The notes: generated by a model not told the origin, from the sequence alone. Positions 17,200 through 25,907 are shown, numbered from the stretch's first letter. The stretch: 64,000 nt of DNA from Cedecea lapagei (GCF_900635955.1 NZ_LR134201.1:2356001-2420000), one strand, 5' to 3'. Made by a program: numbers and translations.

Positions 17200-18930
17200 A
17201 TGAGCACCTTATTAACCGCCCAATCTCTGCACCTCGACACCGCTTTTGGTTCGCTGCTGGAGTCCATCACCTTTACCCTGAAGAAAGGCGACCGCATCGG
17301 CCTGATTGGCCATAACGGCTGCGGCAAAAGTACCCTGCTAAAACTGCTGGACGGCACCCTTTCGCCCACCAGCGGCTCGGTGACGCGAGCGGCGACCTGC
17401 CTGACGGCAAGGGTTGAGCAACACCTTCCTGAAAACCTGAATGCGATGACCATGCTCGATGCCGTGCTGGCTCAAATTGAGGAAAACCAGCGCATTAGCG
17501 AGCGCTGGCGAGTGGAAGCTTTGCTGGCGAGCATGGGCTTTAGCGAAGCTGACTGGCTGCTGGCTTCCGGCACGCTGAGCGGCGGGCAGCATACACGCCT
17601 GCTTCTGGCGCGAGCGCTGATTGGCGAGCCTGACCTGCTGCTGCTTGATGAACCGAGCAACCACCTGGATCTGCCTACGTTACTCTGGCTTGAGCAGTTC
17701 CTGCGCGGCTGGAGTGGCAGCTTTGTGCTGGTTTCTCACGACCGCAGCCTGCTGGATAACGTCACCAACGGTAGCTGGATCCTGCGGGATCGTTCGCTGC
17801 ATTTCTTTGCGCTGCCATGTACTCAGGCGCGTAGCGCGCTGGAAGAGCGGGATAAGACCGACGCCCACCGCCACCAGGCGGAGCAAAAGGAAATTGACCG
17901 AATCACCGCCAGCGCCAAACGCCTCGCTATTTGGGGGCGGGTCTACGATAACGAAGACCTCTCCCGGAAAGCCAAGCAGATGGAGAAGCGCATCGACCGG
18001 CTGAAGGATGAGCAAACCGAGCTTACTGCCGGCAGTCAGTGGCAGCTTAAGCTGAAGGGCGAAGCGCTGGTAGCCGACCGGTTGCTGGAGCTGGAAGCAA
18101 TCAGCGTGCGGCCTGCGCCGGAATGCGAGCCGCTGTTCTCTCTACCGTTGCAGAGAGTAAAAAGCGGTGACCGCGTCGCTGTACTCGGCCGTAACGGCTG
18201 CGGCAAGTCGTCGCTGCTTCGCCTGCTGTGGCAGCAGTACCAGCAACCGGAGCGTGAGGAAGGCATTCGCCTCCATCCTCGCGTCCACCTGGGGTATTAC
18301 GACCAGACGCTTCACCAGCTTAACGACGGCGACTCGCTGCTTGATGCACTCGAGCCCTTCGCCCCGTTCAGCGAGCAGGACAGGAAAATGGCCTTAATTA
18401 GCGCCGGATTCCCGTGGCTGCGCCATCAGCAAACCGTCAGTACGCTGAGCGGCGGCGAGCGTTCACGCCTTCTGTTCGTCGGCCTGACGCTGGCGCGCTA
18501 CTCCCTGCTGATGCTGGACGAGCCAACCAACCACCTGGACATGGAAGGCAAAGAGGCGCTGGCGGAAACGCTGCAAACCTTTGAAGGTGGCGTGCTGCTG
18601 GTGACCCACGACCGCGAGCTGATAGCCAGAGGCTGCAACCGCTTCTGGCTGGTGGATAACGGCGTGCTGAGCGAATGGCACGATCTGGACGCGCTTTACG
18701 CCCTGCTGACCGCAGAGGAAACCGGCCAGCCGGGGACCGAAGCGAAACCTCAGCCCGAACAAATCGTCACTGAGCATTACCGCGAAAGCGACGCGCTGCT
18801 GGAGCGGCTTATCGAGCTGGAAGAAAAGCTGGCGGAGGATATTGCGCGTAAGGAAAAGCACCAGAAACCTGCGCTGCAAAAGGAGTGGCGTGAAGAGATA
18901 GAGGCGCTAAATAAAAAGTTAGCGATTTAA
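17200..18930 (+). CDS. ABC-F family ATPase (ribosome-associated, no membrane domain)
   Basis: A 576-residue soluble protein with two ABC domains joined by a charged linker (about 235-285). Domain 1 has Walker A GHNGCGKST, signature LSGGQ and Walker B LLLLDEPSNHLD. Domain 2 has GRNGCGKSS, LSGGE and LLMLDEPTNHLD. The last 45 residues are a coiled-coil-like basic tail. ABC-F proteins bind the ribosomal E site and relieve stalled or drug-blocked translation. This one is not obviously EttA, Uup, YbiT or YheS by sequence feel, and the divergent second domain suggests a separate subgroup. The leader ORF and alternative hairpins upstream suggest induction by translation stress. The ribosome site (GAG, 9 bases from ATG) is weak. 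Confidence 0.88.
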   Translation: MSTLLTAQSLHLDTAFGSLLESITFTLKKGDRIGLIGHNGCGKSTLLKLLDGTLSPTSGSVTRAATCLTARVEQHLPENLNAMTMLDAVLAQIEENQRISERWRVEALLASMGFSEADWLLASGTLSGGQHTRLLLARALIGEPDLLLLDEPSNHLDLPTLLWLEQFLRGWSGSFVLVSHDRSLLDNVTNGSWILRDRSLHFFALPCTQARSALEERDKTDAHRHQAEQKEIDRITASAKRLAIWGRVYDNEDLSRKAKQMEKRIDRLKDEQTELTAGSQWQLKLKGEALVADRLLELEAISVRPAPECEPLFSLPLQRVKSGDRVAVLGRNGCGKSSLLRLLWQQYQQPEREEGIRLHPRVHLGYYDQTLHQLNDGDSLLDALEPFAPFSEQDRKMALISAGFPWLRHQQTVSTLSGGERSRLLFVGLTLARYSLLMLDEPTNHLDMEGKEALAETLQTFEGGVLLVTHDRELIARGCNRFWLVDNGVLSEWHDLDALYALLTAEETGQPGTEAKPQPEQIVTEHYRESDALLERLIELEEKLAEDIARKEKHQKPALQKEWREEIEALNKKLAI

Positions 18931-18934
18931 ACGT

Positions 18935-18965
18935 AAAGGCCATCCTCCGGGATTGGCCTTTTTTC
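18935..18965 (+). terminator. Rho-independent terminator of the ABC-F gene
   Basis: AAAGGCCA pairs with TGGCCTTT and is followed by further Ts (TTTC). It begins five bases after the stop codon. The opposite strand serves the convergent hydrolase gene. Confidence 0.85.
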
Positions 18966-19724
18966 TTAAGCACCGCATTGCTCAGCCAGCACTCGTGCCA
19001 GCCCGGCGGGGTTTTCCCAGGACATGGAGTGCCCGGCACTTGGCACAATCGCAGTGGCAACGCCGGCCTGCTGGAAGGCGGTAAAATCTTCATCGGGCAG
19101 CGAAAGCTCACCAAAAATAAGCGTTTTCGGGATCTTTAGCTGGGCGAAAAGCTGATGCCAGTCTGGATCAATGCCCTTAACCAGGCTGGAAGCCGCGCGC
19201 CAGGCCGCTTTTGCCTCGGTGCTTTGCAGGCTGCCTGACCACGGATTAGCTTCATTCGCCGCTATCGCTTTCTGGTAGCCATGGGTCACAAATTCCTCTT
19301 CGCTTTGCGCCGCAATCATGCGGCTATACATTCCACCGCCGGCATGGAAGTTGGGTTCCGACACCATAAGGCCGGCTATCTTCCCAGGCATTGAAGCCGC
19401 TACCTCGATGGCAATGCTGCCGCCCATGCTGTGCCCGTAAAGAAAGAAACGGTTTAGTCCCAGATACTCCACCAGCTCGCCCACGACTTTTGCCTGCTCG
19501 CTGGTGCTGTAGCCGTAATCCTGTGGCCTGTCGCTATAGCCGCTGCCGGGCAAGTCGATGAGAATACTGCGCCGGGAGCTCCAGGCCGGATCGCTGACAA
19601 CCCGAGGATATTCATAGGAGGACGCACAGCCGAGGCCATGAATGAAGAACAGCGGCACGCCTCCGCCGGGTAAATCCAGATAACGCACGCGGCATTGCGC
19701 CGTGGTGGAGAAGAAGTTTTGCAT
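18966..19724 (-). CDS. Alpha/beta hydrolase
   Basis: A 252-residue cytosolic alpha/beta-hydrolase. The oxyanion region is FFIHGLGCASSYEYP. The nucleophile elbow is YGHSMGGSIAIEVA (Ser about 101). The acid is probably in FGELSLPDEDF, and the catalytic His is in PSAGHSMSWENP near the C-terminus. I chose ATG 19724 (MQNFFST) because AAGGGA lies about 7 bases upstream; ATG 19730 is too close to that site. The 3' end shares the bidirectional terminator with the ABC-F gene. The substrate cannot be inferred. Confidence 0.82.
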   Translation of the reverse strand: MQNFFSTTAQCRVRYLDLPGGGVPLFFIHGLGCASSYEYPRVVSDPAWSSRRSILIDLPGSGYSDRPQDYGYSTSEQAKVVGELVEYLGLNRFFLYGHSMGGSIAIEVAASMPGKIAGLMVSEPNFHAGGGMYSRMIAAQSEEEFVTHGYQKAIAANEANPWSGSLQSTEAKAAWRAASSLVKGIDPDWHQLFAQLKIPKTLIFGELSLPDEDFTAFQQAGVATAIVPSAGHSMSWENPAGLARVLAEQCGA

Positions 19725-19866
19725 TGGCATTCCCTTTCTTACAATAACTGTGTTTATATACAGTATACCGTATTTTCCTGCCACTCCTTGCTCTTAAATG
19801 CTCCAGCCCGCATGGCATAAACAGCTTGCTCCCTTACCGTAGAGGGCAAAGGAGCAATGGCGGAGG

Positions 19867-21204
19867 TTATTTCACCGGCTCTGGCAGCTTGATCACCCAG
19901 ATGTCGTTTTGCGATTCAGGTTTTTCCAGCGGCTTCAGCACGATTTTTGTCGCCACTTCCGCGCCGTCTTTCAGCAGGTGGCCTTTACCGTCAATCTGAT
20001 AGTCATCGGCGTTCTCCAGCACGGCCTGCAGGCCAAAGTCATTGTCGTTGATAACAGCAATCGTCTGATTATCAATCAGCGCCATCCCTTCGGCTTTTTC
20101 CTGCTGCCAGCCCAGTTTGCGCAGGTCGACAACCTCTTTTTTGCTCGCCAGCTTGATGCCGCGAGCTTTCAGCTGCCCGGCGTCATCAAACTCAGGGGCT
20201 TTCTCCTTATCAAAACTGGCCAGATCGGACGCGCCGTTGAGATCGACAACATACACCAGATTACGCATCTGTTTGTTTTTGTCGCCGCCCTGCTCGATCA
20301 GCAGCAGACGGTGGTTATCCAGCGCCACGATGTCGCCAATTTTTGCATCTTTGGCTTTTTTATAGGCGTCCACGTCAATCGGATAGCCGTACATTTGCGT
20401 TTTACCGGTCGCCGGGTCAAGTCTTACCAGACGGGTAAACTGCGCGCTGTTTTTGGTTTTGCCGTCAATATCCAGCGTGCTTTGCACCGCCGCAATAATG
20501 CGGCCATCCGGCATGCGGGTAATGCCTTCAAAGCCGCGGTTAGGCTGGCGCCATTTGACAATATTCGGCAATCCGCTCGCTACGCCCTGCTCACCGTGTT
20601 CAGCCTGCGGGCCATATTTCTGTATGATTTTCCCGTCAGCATCCACATGGATAACGAACGGGCCGTATTCATCGCACAGCCAGTAGCCGCCTTTGCCGTC
20701 CGGCGTTACGCCTTCGGTGTCCAGCCCTCGCTTATCGCTTTTCAGCTGATGGAGCGTATCACTCAGCGCAATTTCATTGGTTGCGCCGATAAGCCCTTCC
20801 GGCAGCGGCAGGCCGCTGACGGGACCCAGCTCGTCATGCAGCGGCTTCGCGTCTATGGCTTCGGCCCTGCCGTTGCCAACGCGAATAGTCATCAGCAGTG
20901 GCGTAAAGTCCGGGTTAGCGAAAATCTTTGTCTCTTTTTTCCCTGCTTTCGGCGAGTCGGCGTTTGGCCCGCGATCCGTCACCGTGGTAAAGATCAGGTC
21001 GTCGCCCTGCTTGCCCATAAAGGTCAGGCCCGAACCCACGCCTACCGGCAAGCCATGAGGGAAGTTAGCCGCATATTCTCCTTTATAGGCCACGCTATCC
21101 CCTTGCGGAAAAGTGACAACGTAACGATTAATCTGCACATCCGCAGCATAACCGGCCAGAGGGAAAACGGCACTGCAAAGTAAGGCAAGTATTTTTAATT
21201 TCAT
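19867..21204 (-). CDS. Secreted esterase-like phytase-family protein
   Basis: A 445-residue exported protein. Signal peptide MKLKILALLCSAVFPLAGYA, with cleavage before ADVQ. The body matches the 'esterase-like activity of phytase' beta-propeller family: KGEYAANFPHGLPVGVGSGL near the start, then YWLCDEYGPFVIHVD, GFEGITRMPDGRI, KKAKDAKIGDIVALDN and KLGWQQEKAEGMALIDN, closing with WVIKLPEP. It is probably periplasmic. The exact activity in bacteria is poorly defined. ATG 21204 is chosen for the signal peptide; the longer frame to 21264 would bury it. Confidence 0.82.
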   Translation of the reverse strand: MKLKILALLCSAVFPLAGYAADVQINRYVVTFPQGDSVAYKGEYAANFPHGLPVGVGSGLTFMGKQGDDLIFTTVTDRGPNADSPKAGKKETKIFANPDFTPLLMTIRVGNGRAEAIDAKPLHDELGPVSGLPLPEGLIGATNEIALSDTLHQLKSDKRGLDTEGVTPDGKGGYWLCDEYGPFVIHVDADGKIIQKYGPQAEHGEQGVASGLPNIVKWRQPNRGFEGITRMPDGRIIAAVQSTLDIDGKTKNSAQFTRLVRLDPATGKTQMYGYPIDVDAYKKAKDAKIGDIVALDNHRLLLIEQGGDKNKQMRNLVYVVDLNGASDLASFDKEKAPEFDDAGQLKARGIKLASKKEVVDLRKLGWQQEKAEGMALIDNQTIAVINDNDFGLQAVLENADDYQIDGKGHLLKDGAEVATKIVLKPLEKPESQNDIWVIKLPEPVK

Positions 21205-21477
21205 GGTTTTTATACATATCGGTAATTGAGGTACCGGAGTTATAAAATAGCCAGATGACAGCAATATTGCACTGTGCGCTATGCCTCTCGCAGGCTATTC
21301 TTTCGAGCTACAAAAAACGCTCCTGCGCTGGACCTCACCTCCAGGATATCCATCCCCGCCACAAGACTCTCCAGAGGCGCTCGGGGGGCCCATGTCAGCA
21401 ATCCGTGGTGATAAATATTGATCTGCATCACAGTCTGCCGTTAAATACAGCCTCTTGTTACTATTCTGTTACTCATC
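21205..21477. other. Non-coding divergent intergenic region, nothing further recognised
   Basis: These 273 bases separate the leftward phytase-like gene from rightward yneE. I found no convincing small gene, operator or RNA in them. Open frames running through here continue out of frame into yneE and have no ribosome site. Confidence 0.5.
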
Positions 21478-22395
21478 ATGATCGTTCGCCCACATCAACA
21501 CTGGCTGGCTCGTCTGTTCGTCTGGCACGGCTCGGTACTGGAAAAGATCTATTCACGCCTGCTGCTGAATCTTGCCCTGTCCATTAGCGTAATTTTTTTC
21601 CTGCCGTGGTATGAAACCCTCGGGATCAAGCTCACCATCGCGCCGTTCAGCATTCTCGGCGTGGCCATCGCTATTTTTCTCGGGTTTCGCAACAGCGCCT
21701 GCTATGCACGTTTTAACGAAGCGCGTTTGTTGTGGGGGCAGCTGGCTATCACTTCTCGCTCTTTACTGCGCGAGGTGAAAACGCTGGCGGGTGACCAGCC
21801 TGAAGCGGTCCGGCAATTTGTGAATTTGCAGGTGGCCTTCTGCCACAGCCTGCGGATGACGCTGCGCAGAAAACCGCAGCAGGAAACGCTTAGCCGCTAC
21901 CTTTCCCCACAGGATCTGGCCTGGGTAAGCGAAAGCCATGCGCCGTGTAATCGCCTCTTAATGCTGATGGGCGGTTGGTTAAACCAGCAGCGCGAGCGCG
22001 GCGTTATCTCTGACGTGCTGTGGCGTAGCCTTGACAACCACCTCAACGAACTTTCTACTGTATCCGGCGGCTGCGAGCGTATTCTTTCGACGCCTATGCC
22101 GTTCGCCTACAGCCTTATCCAGCATCGCACGGTTTATATCTTCTGCATCATGCTGCCGTTTGCCCTGGTGACCGACCTCCACTATATGACGCCGTTTGTT
22201 TCCGTATTCGTTTCCTACACCTTTATCTCACTCGACTCGCTGGCGGAAGAGCTGGAAGATCCGTTTGGCACCGAAGATAACGACCTGCCGCTGGATGCTA
22301 TTTGCGTGGCCATTGAGCGTGATCTGCGAGATATGAACGGTGAGGCAGAGAAACCGGAAGCGCTGAAACCTAATCGGCATTATCGTCTTAGCTAG
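21478..22395 (+). CDS. yneE: Bestrophin-like membrane protein YneE
   Basis: A 305-residue inner-membrane protein of the bestrophin family (UPF0187). The start MIVRPHQHWLARLFVWHGSV matches E. coli YneE closely. Helices are seen at about 35-55, 58-75, 215-235 and 237-255. The hallmark segment FLGFRNSACYARFNEARLLWG follows helix 2. Bacterial bestrophins such as KpBest form pentameric ion channels, so this is probably a channel, with the ion unknown. The ribosome site before ATG 21478 is weak. It ends in a hairpin-rich spacer shared with the convergent ArsR-type gene. Confidence 0.9.
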   Translation: MIVRPHQHWLARLFVWHGSVLEKIYSRLLLNLALSISVIFFLPWYETLGIKLTIAPFSILGVAIAIFLGFRNSACYARFNEARLLWGQLAITSRSLLREVKTLAGDQPEAVRQFVNLQVAFCHSLRMTLRRKPQQETLSRYLSPQDLAWVSESHAPCNRLLMLMGGWLNQQRERGVISDVLWRSLDNHLNELSTVSGGCERILSTPMPFAYSLIQHRTVYIFCIMLPFALVTDLHYMTPFVSVFVSYTFISLDSLAEELEDPFGTEDNDLPLDAICVAIERDLRDMNGEAEKPEALKPNRHYRLS

Positions 22396-22402
22396 ATTGT
22401 CC

Positions 22403-22424
22403 CTTATCCCGGAACGGGGATAAG
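22403..22424. terminator. Hairpin downstream of yneE
   Basis: CTTATCCC (22403-22410) pairs with GGGATAAG (22417-22424) around a six-base loop, nine bases after the yneE stop. No T-run follows. Confidence 0.5.
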
Positions 22425-22450
22425 CAGGAAGTGAGGAGCAAGGTTTATCT

Positions 22451-22471
22451 CCTCTCCCTTTTAGGGAGAGG
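22451..22471. repeat. Intergenic palindromic repeat, copy C (short form)
   Basis: CCTCTCCCT-ttt-AGGGAGAGG is the inner hairpin of the elements at 2261 and 16808 without their outer arms. It lies ten bases from the stop of the leftward ArsR-type gene and could terminate that transcript. Confidence 0.65.
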
Positions 22472-22480
22472 CTGTGAATG

Positions 22481-23161
22481 TCAAAACGCCACACCAAAAG
22501 TCGCCGCCAGCTTGCGCTTACCGCTCTCAGACAGGTGCAGCTCGCGGCTAACCAAATCCCGCCGCATCCACCCTTTTTGCTCGCAGGCATGCAGCAGCGC
22601 CTTGCCTAACTGACCGCCCAGATGTTCGCGCCTTTCGCTCCAGTCCAGGCAGCCGCAGGCGTAGCGGCGGCGTGATGAGCCTGTTTCCGTATTTACACCA
22701 AGGAGCAGCAGCTGCTCTTTGCCGTGGGCAGTCACGGAATATTCTTCACCTTCCAGCCAGTTAAGACGAAACAGCGCATCGTGTAGCTCAACCGCAATTT
22801 CTCCCGCCATATGGTCATAGCAGGTTCTGGCGTAGCGAAGATTGGCGGGGGTTTTTGTGCGCATGGTCATGTTATCGCGCCCAACCAGCCCCATTAACCC
22901 TTCCAGCGCGCTGGCAATCTGGCCGCTATAAAGTCGGTAGTAGCGGTGCCGCCCCTGCTGTACGCAGGCAATCAACGATTGTTCCATCAGCTTTGCCAGG
23001 TGACTGCTGGCGGTGGATGGCGCCACCCCGGCCATAATACTTAATTCGGTTGCGGTCCAGGCCCGGCCATCCATCAGCGCGCAAAGCATACTGGCGCGTG
23101 TTTTATCTGCAATGGCAGCGGCGACGGCGGCAAGACCCGATTCCAGAAAATGTGTTTCCAT
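22481..23161 (-). CDS. ArsR-type winged-helix transcriptional regulator
   Basis: A 226-residue regulator. Residues 10-95 are the ArsR-like HTH (DKTRASMLCALMDGRAWTA, then AGVAPSTASSHLAKLMEQ and the wing QQGRHRYYRLYSGQIA). The C-terminal part holds several Cys (ARTCYDHMAG, RYACGCLDWSERREHLGG) that might bind metal or sense redox. ATG 23161 (METHFLESG) is taken as the start; the upstream extension looks untranslated. It is divergent from the monooxygenase/TauE pair by 73 bases and most likely controls it. Confidence 0.82.
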   Translation of the reverse strand: METHFLESGLAAVAAAIADKTRASMLCALMDGRAWTATELSIMAGVAPSTASSHLAKLMEQSLIACVQQGRHRYYRLYSGQIASALEGLMGLVGRDNMTMRTKTPANLRYARTCYDHMAGEIAVELHDALFRLNWLEGEEYSVTAHGKEQLLLLGVNTETGSSRRRYACGCLDWSERREHLGGQLGKALLHACEQKGWMRRDLVSRELHLSESGKRKLAATFGVAF

Positions 23162-23234
23162 ATTTCGATGCTCAGCGAAGCGTCCTGTCCGGAGGTGAAT
23201 TAGGGTTAGCACGACAACAATAAGGAGCAACCTG

Positions 23235-23594
23235 ATGATCGCCGTAATTTTTGAAGTCCTGCCAGCTGAAGATAACTATAACCGCTATCTTGAACTGGCG
23301 GCAGAGCTGAAGCCGCTGCTGGCTGAAATTGAGGGTTTTATTTCAATCGAGCGTTTTCAGAGTCTTAGCGAACCGGGCAAGATACTCTCGCTTTCGTTCT
23401 GGCGCGATGAGGACGCCGTGCAGCAATGGCGTAACCGGGAGCTGCATCGCAGCGTTCAGCAACAGGGCCGTAGCGCAATCTTTACTGATTACCGGCTAAG
23501 GGTGGCAAGTGTGATTCGGGATTACGGAATGTTCGATCGTGAGCAGGCTCCCCAGGATAGCCGTAAAGCGCACAACGGAGAAGCTGATGAGTGA
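23235..23594 (+). CDS. Antibiotic-biosynthesis-monooxygenase (ABM) domain protein
   Basis: A 119-residue dimeric alpha/beta-barrel protein. MIAVIFEVLPAEDNYNRYLE starts the fold, EIEGFISIERFQSLSEPGKI is the core strand pair, and SLSFWRDEDAVQQWRNRELH is the helix typical of the family. ABM proteins act on small aromatic or quinone substrates or on haem. An AAGGAG site lies 7 bases before the ATG. It overlaps the TauE-type gene by 8 bases, so the two are translationally coupled. Control by the divergent ArsR-type gene is likely. Confidence 0.82.
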   Translation: MIAVIFEVLPAEDNYNRYLELAAELKPLLAEIEGFISIERFQSLSEPGKILSLSFWRDEDAVQQWRNRELHRSVQQQGRSAIFTDYRLRVASVIRDYGMFDREQAPQDSRKAHNGEADE

Positions 23595-24330
23595 TATTAC
23601 GTTAACCCTGGCGATTGCCGCCACGTTTCTACTCGCAGGCACCGTAAAAGGCGTAACGGGCATGGGATTACCTACCGTTGCTATGGGTATTTTAGGCTCG
23701 CTGATTTCCCCGGTGGCCGCGGCTGGTATGCTGCTGCTGCCCTCTTTTTTGACCAATGTTTTCCAGCTCTATGAGGGCGGGAATCTTACCGTATTGCTCA
23801 GGCGTCTGTGGCCGATGATGCTGTCCATCGTGCTTGGTACCGTTGCCAGCAGCAGTCTGTTAGCTTCGGGCAGCAGCCACGCAACCACGATTGCGCTGGG
23901 CATCGCCCTGATTGTTTATGCTTTATGGACACTTTTTGCCAGGCCTCTGCAGGTGCCGGCTCGCCACGAACGCTGGCTTTCTCCCCTTGCTGGTTTACTC
24001 ACCGGGCTGTTAACGGGTGGAACAGGCGTGTTTGTGATCCCCGCAGTGCCTTACATTCAGTCCCTTGGCCTCGAGCGCGATGAACTGGTTCAGGCGCTCG
24101 GGCTTTCCTTTACGTTTTCTACCCTTGCGCTGGCGGCCGGGCTTTGGTGGCACGGTGCCCTGCAGGAAATGGCCGTCAGCACGTCCATAATGGCGGTTAT
24201 CGCCGCGCTTATCGGCCTGTTTGCCGGGCAGCGCATTCGCAGATGCATCAGTCCGCTGGCTTTTAAGCGCGGCTTTCTGGTCTGCCTGCTGCTGCTCGGC
24301 GGAGACATGGTGCTCCGTACGCTGCTTTAG
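23587..24330 (+). CDS. TauE/SafE family membrane transporter
   Basis: A 247-residue inner-membrane protein with about eight hydrophobic helices in two repeats. Each repeat has a Gly-rich motif: GTVKGVTGMGLPTVAMGIL near residue 17 and GLLTGLLTGGTGVFVIPAVP near 135. That layout defines the TSUP (sulfite/anion exporter) family. The start at 23587 overlaps the ABM stop. Its stop overlaps that of the convergent rhodanese gene by four bases. The presence of a rhodanese next door hints at a sulfur-containing anion, but this is inference. Confidence 0.85.
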   Translation: MSDITLTLAIAATFLLAGTVKGVTGMGLPTVAMGILGSLISPVAAAGMLLLPSFLTNVFQLYEGGNLTVLLRRLWPMMLSIVLGTVASSSLLASGSSHATTIALGIALIVYALWTLFARPLQVPARHERWLSPLAGLLTGLLTGGTGVFVIPAVPYIQSLGLERDELVQALGLSFTFSTLALAAGLWWHGALQEMAVSTSIMAVIAALIGLFAGQRIRRCISPLAFKRGFLVCLLLLGGDMVLRTLL

Positions 24331-24716
24331 GCGAAAGCCAGGCCTTCATTTTCCCAGCCGGTAATGCCGCCCGGCATTACCTTTACCAGTCTGCCGAGCT
24401 GCGCAAGCTTAAGTGCCGCTCGGTCGGCACCGTTGCAGTGTGGTCCGGCGCAGTACACCACAAACAGCGTATCCCCCGGCCATTCGGCCATACGGGTTTC
24501 GCTTATAAGCCGGTGCGGCAAATGAACAGCCCCCGGCAGGTGCCGACGAGCAAACGTCTCTTCGGAACCCACAACATGCAGCAAAACAAAGTCGATATCA
24601 CCGCCGTGAATCGCCGCGTTGACGTCCGCACAATCGGTTTCTAACGACAGTTTTTGCAGGTAATGTGCAGCAACTTTTTCTGGAGTAGCTGCCGGATAAT
24701 CAGTGACATAGCTCAT
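24327..24716 (-). CDS. Rhodanese-like sulfurtransferase
   Basis: A 129-residue single-domain rhodanese. The N-terminal helix region has AATPEKVAAHYLQKLSLETD, the core is VHLPHRLISETRMAEWPGDT, and the active-site loop is YCAGPHCNGADRAALKLAQL. The catalytic Cys is in HCNGADR (CX4R). It closes with VMPGGITGWENEGLAF, the typical rhodanese end. It is divergent from ftrA, and this pairing of a rhodanese with an FtrA-type regulator recurs in proteobacteria. The sulfur donor and acceptor are unknown. Confidence 0.87.
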   Translation of the reverse strand: MSYVTDYPAATPEKVAAHYLQKLSLETDCADVNAAIHGGDIDFVLLHVVGSEETFARRHLPGAVHLPHRLISETRMAEWPGDTLFVVYCAGPHCNGADRAALKLAQLGRLVKVMPGGITGWENEGLAFA

Positions 24717-24802
24717 CTAGTTCTCCTTTGGGTCTGAGCATTGATTCTGCCGCAGCGGCTGTTGCTTGACAGCTGGCATAAATGACGATTAGCGTAAAGA
24801 TT

Positions 24803-25801
24803 ATGACAAAATTATCCGCTAATCCTGATTCTCCGCTCGTCGTGGCCCTGGCCTACGACGGCCTTTGCACCTTTGAATTTGGCGTTGCCGTAGAGGTTTT
24901 TGGCCTGCCGCGCCCGGAGATGGGCGAAAACTGGTACCGGTTTGCCGTTGCCGGTATTGAGACTGGCGAGCTGCGAGCGATGGGCGGTATTCGGCTGGCC
25001 GTTGACGGCGGGCTGCCTTTACTGACCAAAGCCAGCCTGATAATCGTCCCCGGCTGGCGCGGCATTGATGAGCCCGTGCCTGAGACGCTAGTCGAGGCCC
25101 TGAAAGCGGCGCATATGCGCGGCGCCCGCATCATGTCCATCTGCTCCGGCGTATTTGTTCTGGCAGCGGCTGGACTGCTGAAGGGAAAACGGGCAACCAC
25201 CCACTGGCGCTATACGTCTGCGCTGCAGGCGCGTTACCCGGATATCGAAGTCATTCCGGATGTACTTTACCTGGATAACGGAGACGTTTTGACGTCGGCG
25301 GGCAGCGCAGCGGGTATCGACCTCTGCCTGTATCTGGTGCGCCGTGATTTCGGTGCCGCCGCGGCTAACAGCGTTGCCCGTCGATTAGTTGTCCAGCCCC
25401 ATCGCGACGGAGGCCAGGCTCAGTTTATCGAACAGGCTGTCCCCGTAGAGTACGAAGGTGAACGGTTTGCGCCGCTGTTTGACTACCTGCAGCGCACGCT
25501 TAGTAGCCAGCATTCTGTGGCCAGCCTCGCCTCTTTTGTTGGCATGAGCCCGAGGACTTTTTTACGCCGCTTCGAGGCCGCAACGGGCGTGACGCCTGCC
25601 CGATGGCTGCTGCAAACCCGCCTTAAACGCTGCCGGGAGCTGCTGGAAAACAGCGCGCTGTCGATAGAGCTTATTGCCGAACAAACGGGGTTTGGTTCGG
25701 CGGCGACGCTGCGCCATCACTTTCGGAAACACCTTCATACTTCTCCCGGCGCCTACAGAAACTCATTTACTCCGCAAAACGAACAATTTACCAGCGGTTA
25801 G
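24803..25801 (+). CDS. ftrA: FtrA-type transcriptional regulator (DJ-1/PfpI plus AraC domains)
   Basis: A 332-residue GlxA-family regulator. Residues 10-180 are the DJ-1/PfpI-like domain (VVALAYDGLCTFEFGVAVEV), with a Cys in the elbow position (IMSICSGVFVLAAAGLL). Residues 215-325 are two AraC HTH motifs (SVASLASFVGMSPRTFLRRF and IELIAEQTGFGSAATLRHHF). The stretch FEFGVAVEVFGLPRPEMG is characteristic of FtrA. The start could be ATG 24782 or 24803; I favour 24803 by comparison with FtrA. It is divergent from the rhodanese gene and is the likely regulator of it. Confidence 0.87.
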   Translation: MTKLSANPDSPLVVALAYDGLCTFEFGVAVEVFGLPRPEMGENWYRFAVAGIETGELRAMGGIRLAVDGGLPLLTKASLIIVPGWRGIDEPVPETLVEALKAAHMRGARIMSICSGVFVLAAAGLLKGKRATTHWRYTSALQARYPDIEVIPDVLYLDNGDVLTSAGSAAGIDLCLYLVRRDFGAAAANSVARRLVVQPHRDGGQAQFIEQAVPVEYEGERFAPLFDYLQRTLSSQHSVASLASFVGMSPRTFLRRFEAATGVTPARWLLQTRLKRCRELLENSALSIELIAEQTGFGSAATLRHHFRKHLHTSPGAYRNSFTPQNEQFTSG

Positions 25802-25805
25802 CTGT

Positions 25806-25822
25806 TGTTTAAGTTGTGTACG
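25806..25822 (+). promoter_or_regulatory. Possible PhoP box upstream of mgtS
   Basis: TGTTTA-N5-TGTACG: the first half-site is perfect for the PhoP direct repeat and the second matches at three of six. mgtS is PhoPQ-controlled in E. coli, which is why I looked here. The element is about 85 bases before the ATG. Confidence 0.3.
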
Positions 25823-25907
25823 CTAAGATGGTCTCACTCATCTGAGTAAACCCTTTTTTATCACGCGAGGTATTTCTATAGAAATGCAGTAATCTGGAGG
25901 ATTAATT

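Noticed and set aside
19909..21183. A 424-codon plus-strand frame opposite the phytase-family gene
   Set aside because: The minus-strand protein has a signal peptide and family motifs; the plus frame has none and is a mirror of its codon pattern.
21255..21587. A 110-codon frame upstream of and overlapping yneE
   Set aside because: It overlaps the yneE N-terminus in another frame, has no ribosome site and no recognisable sequence.
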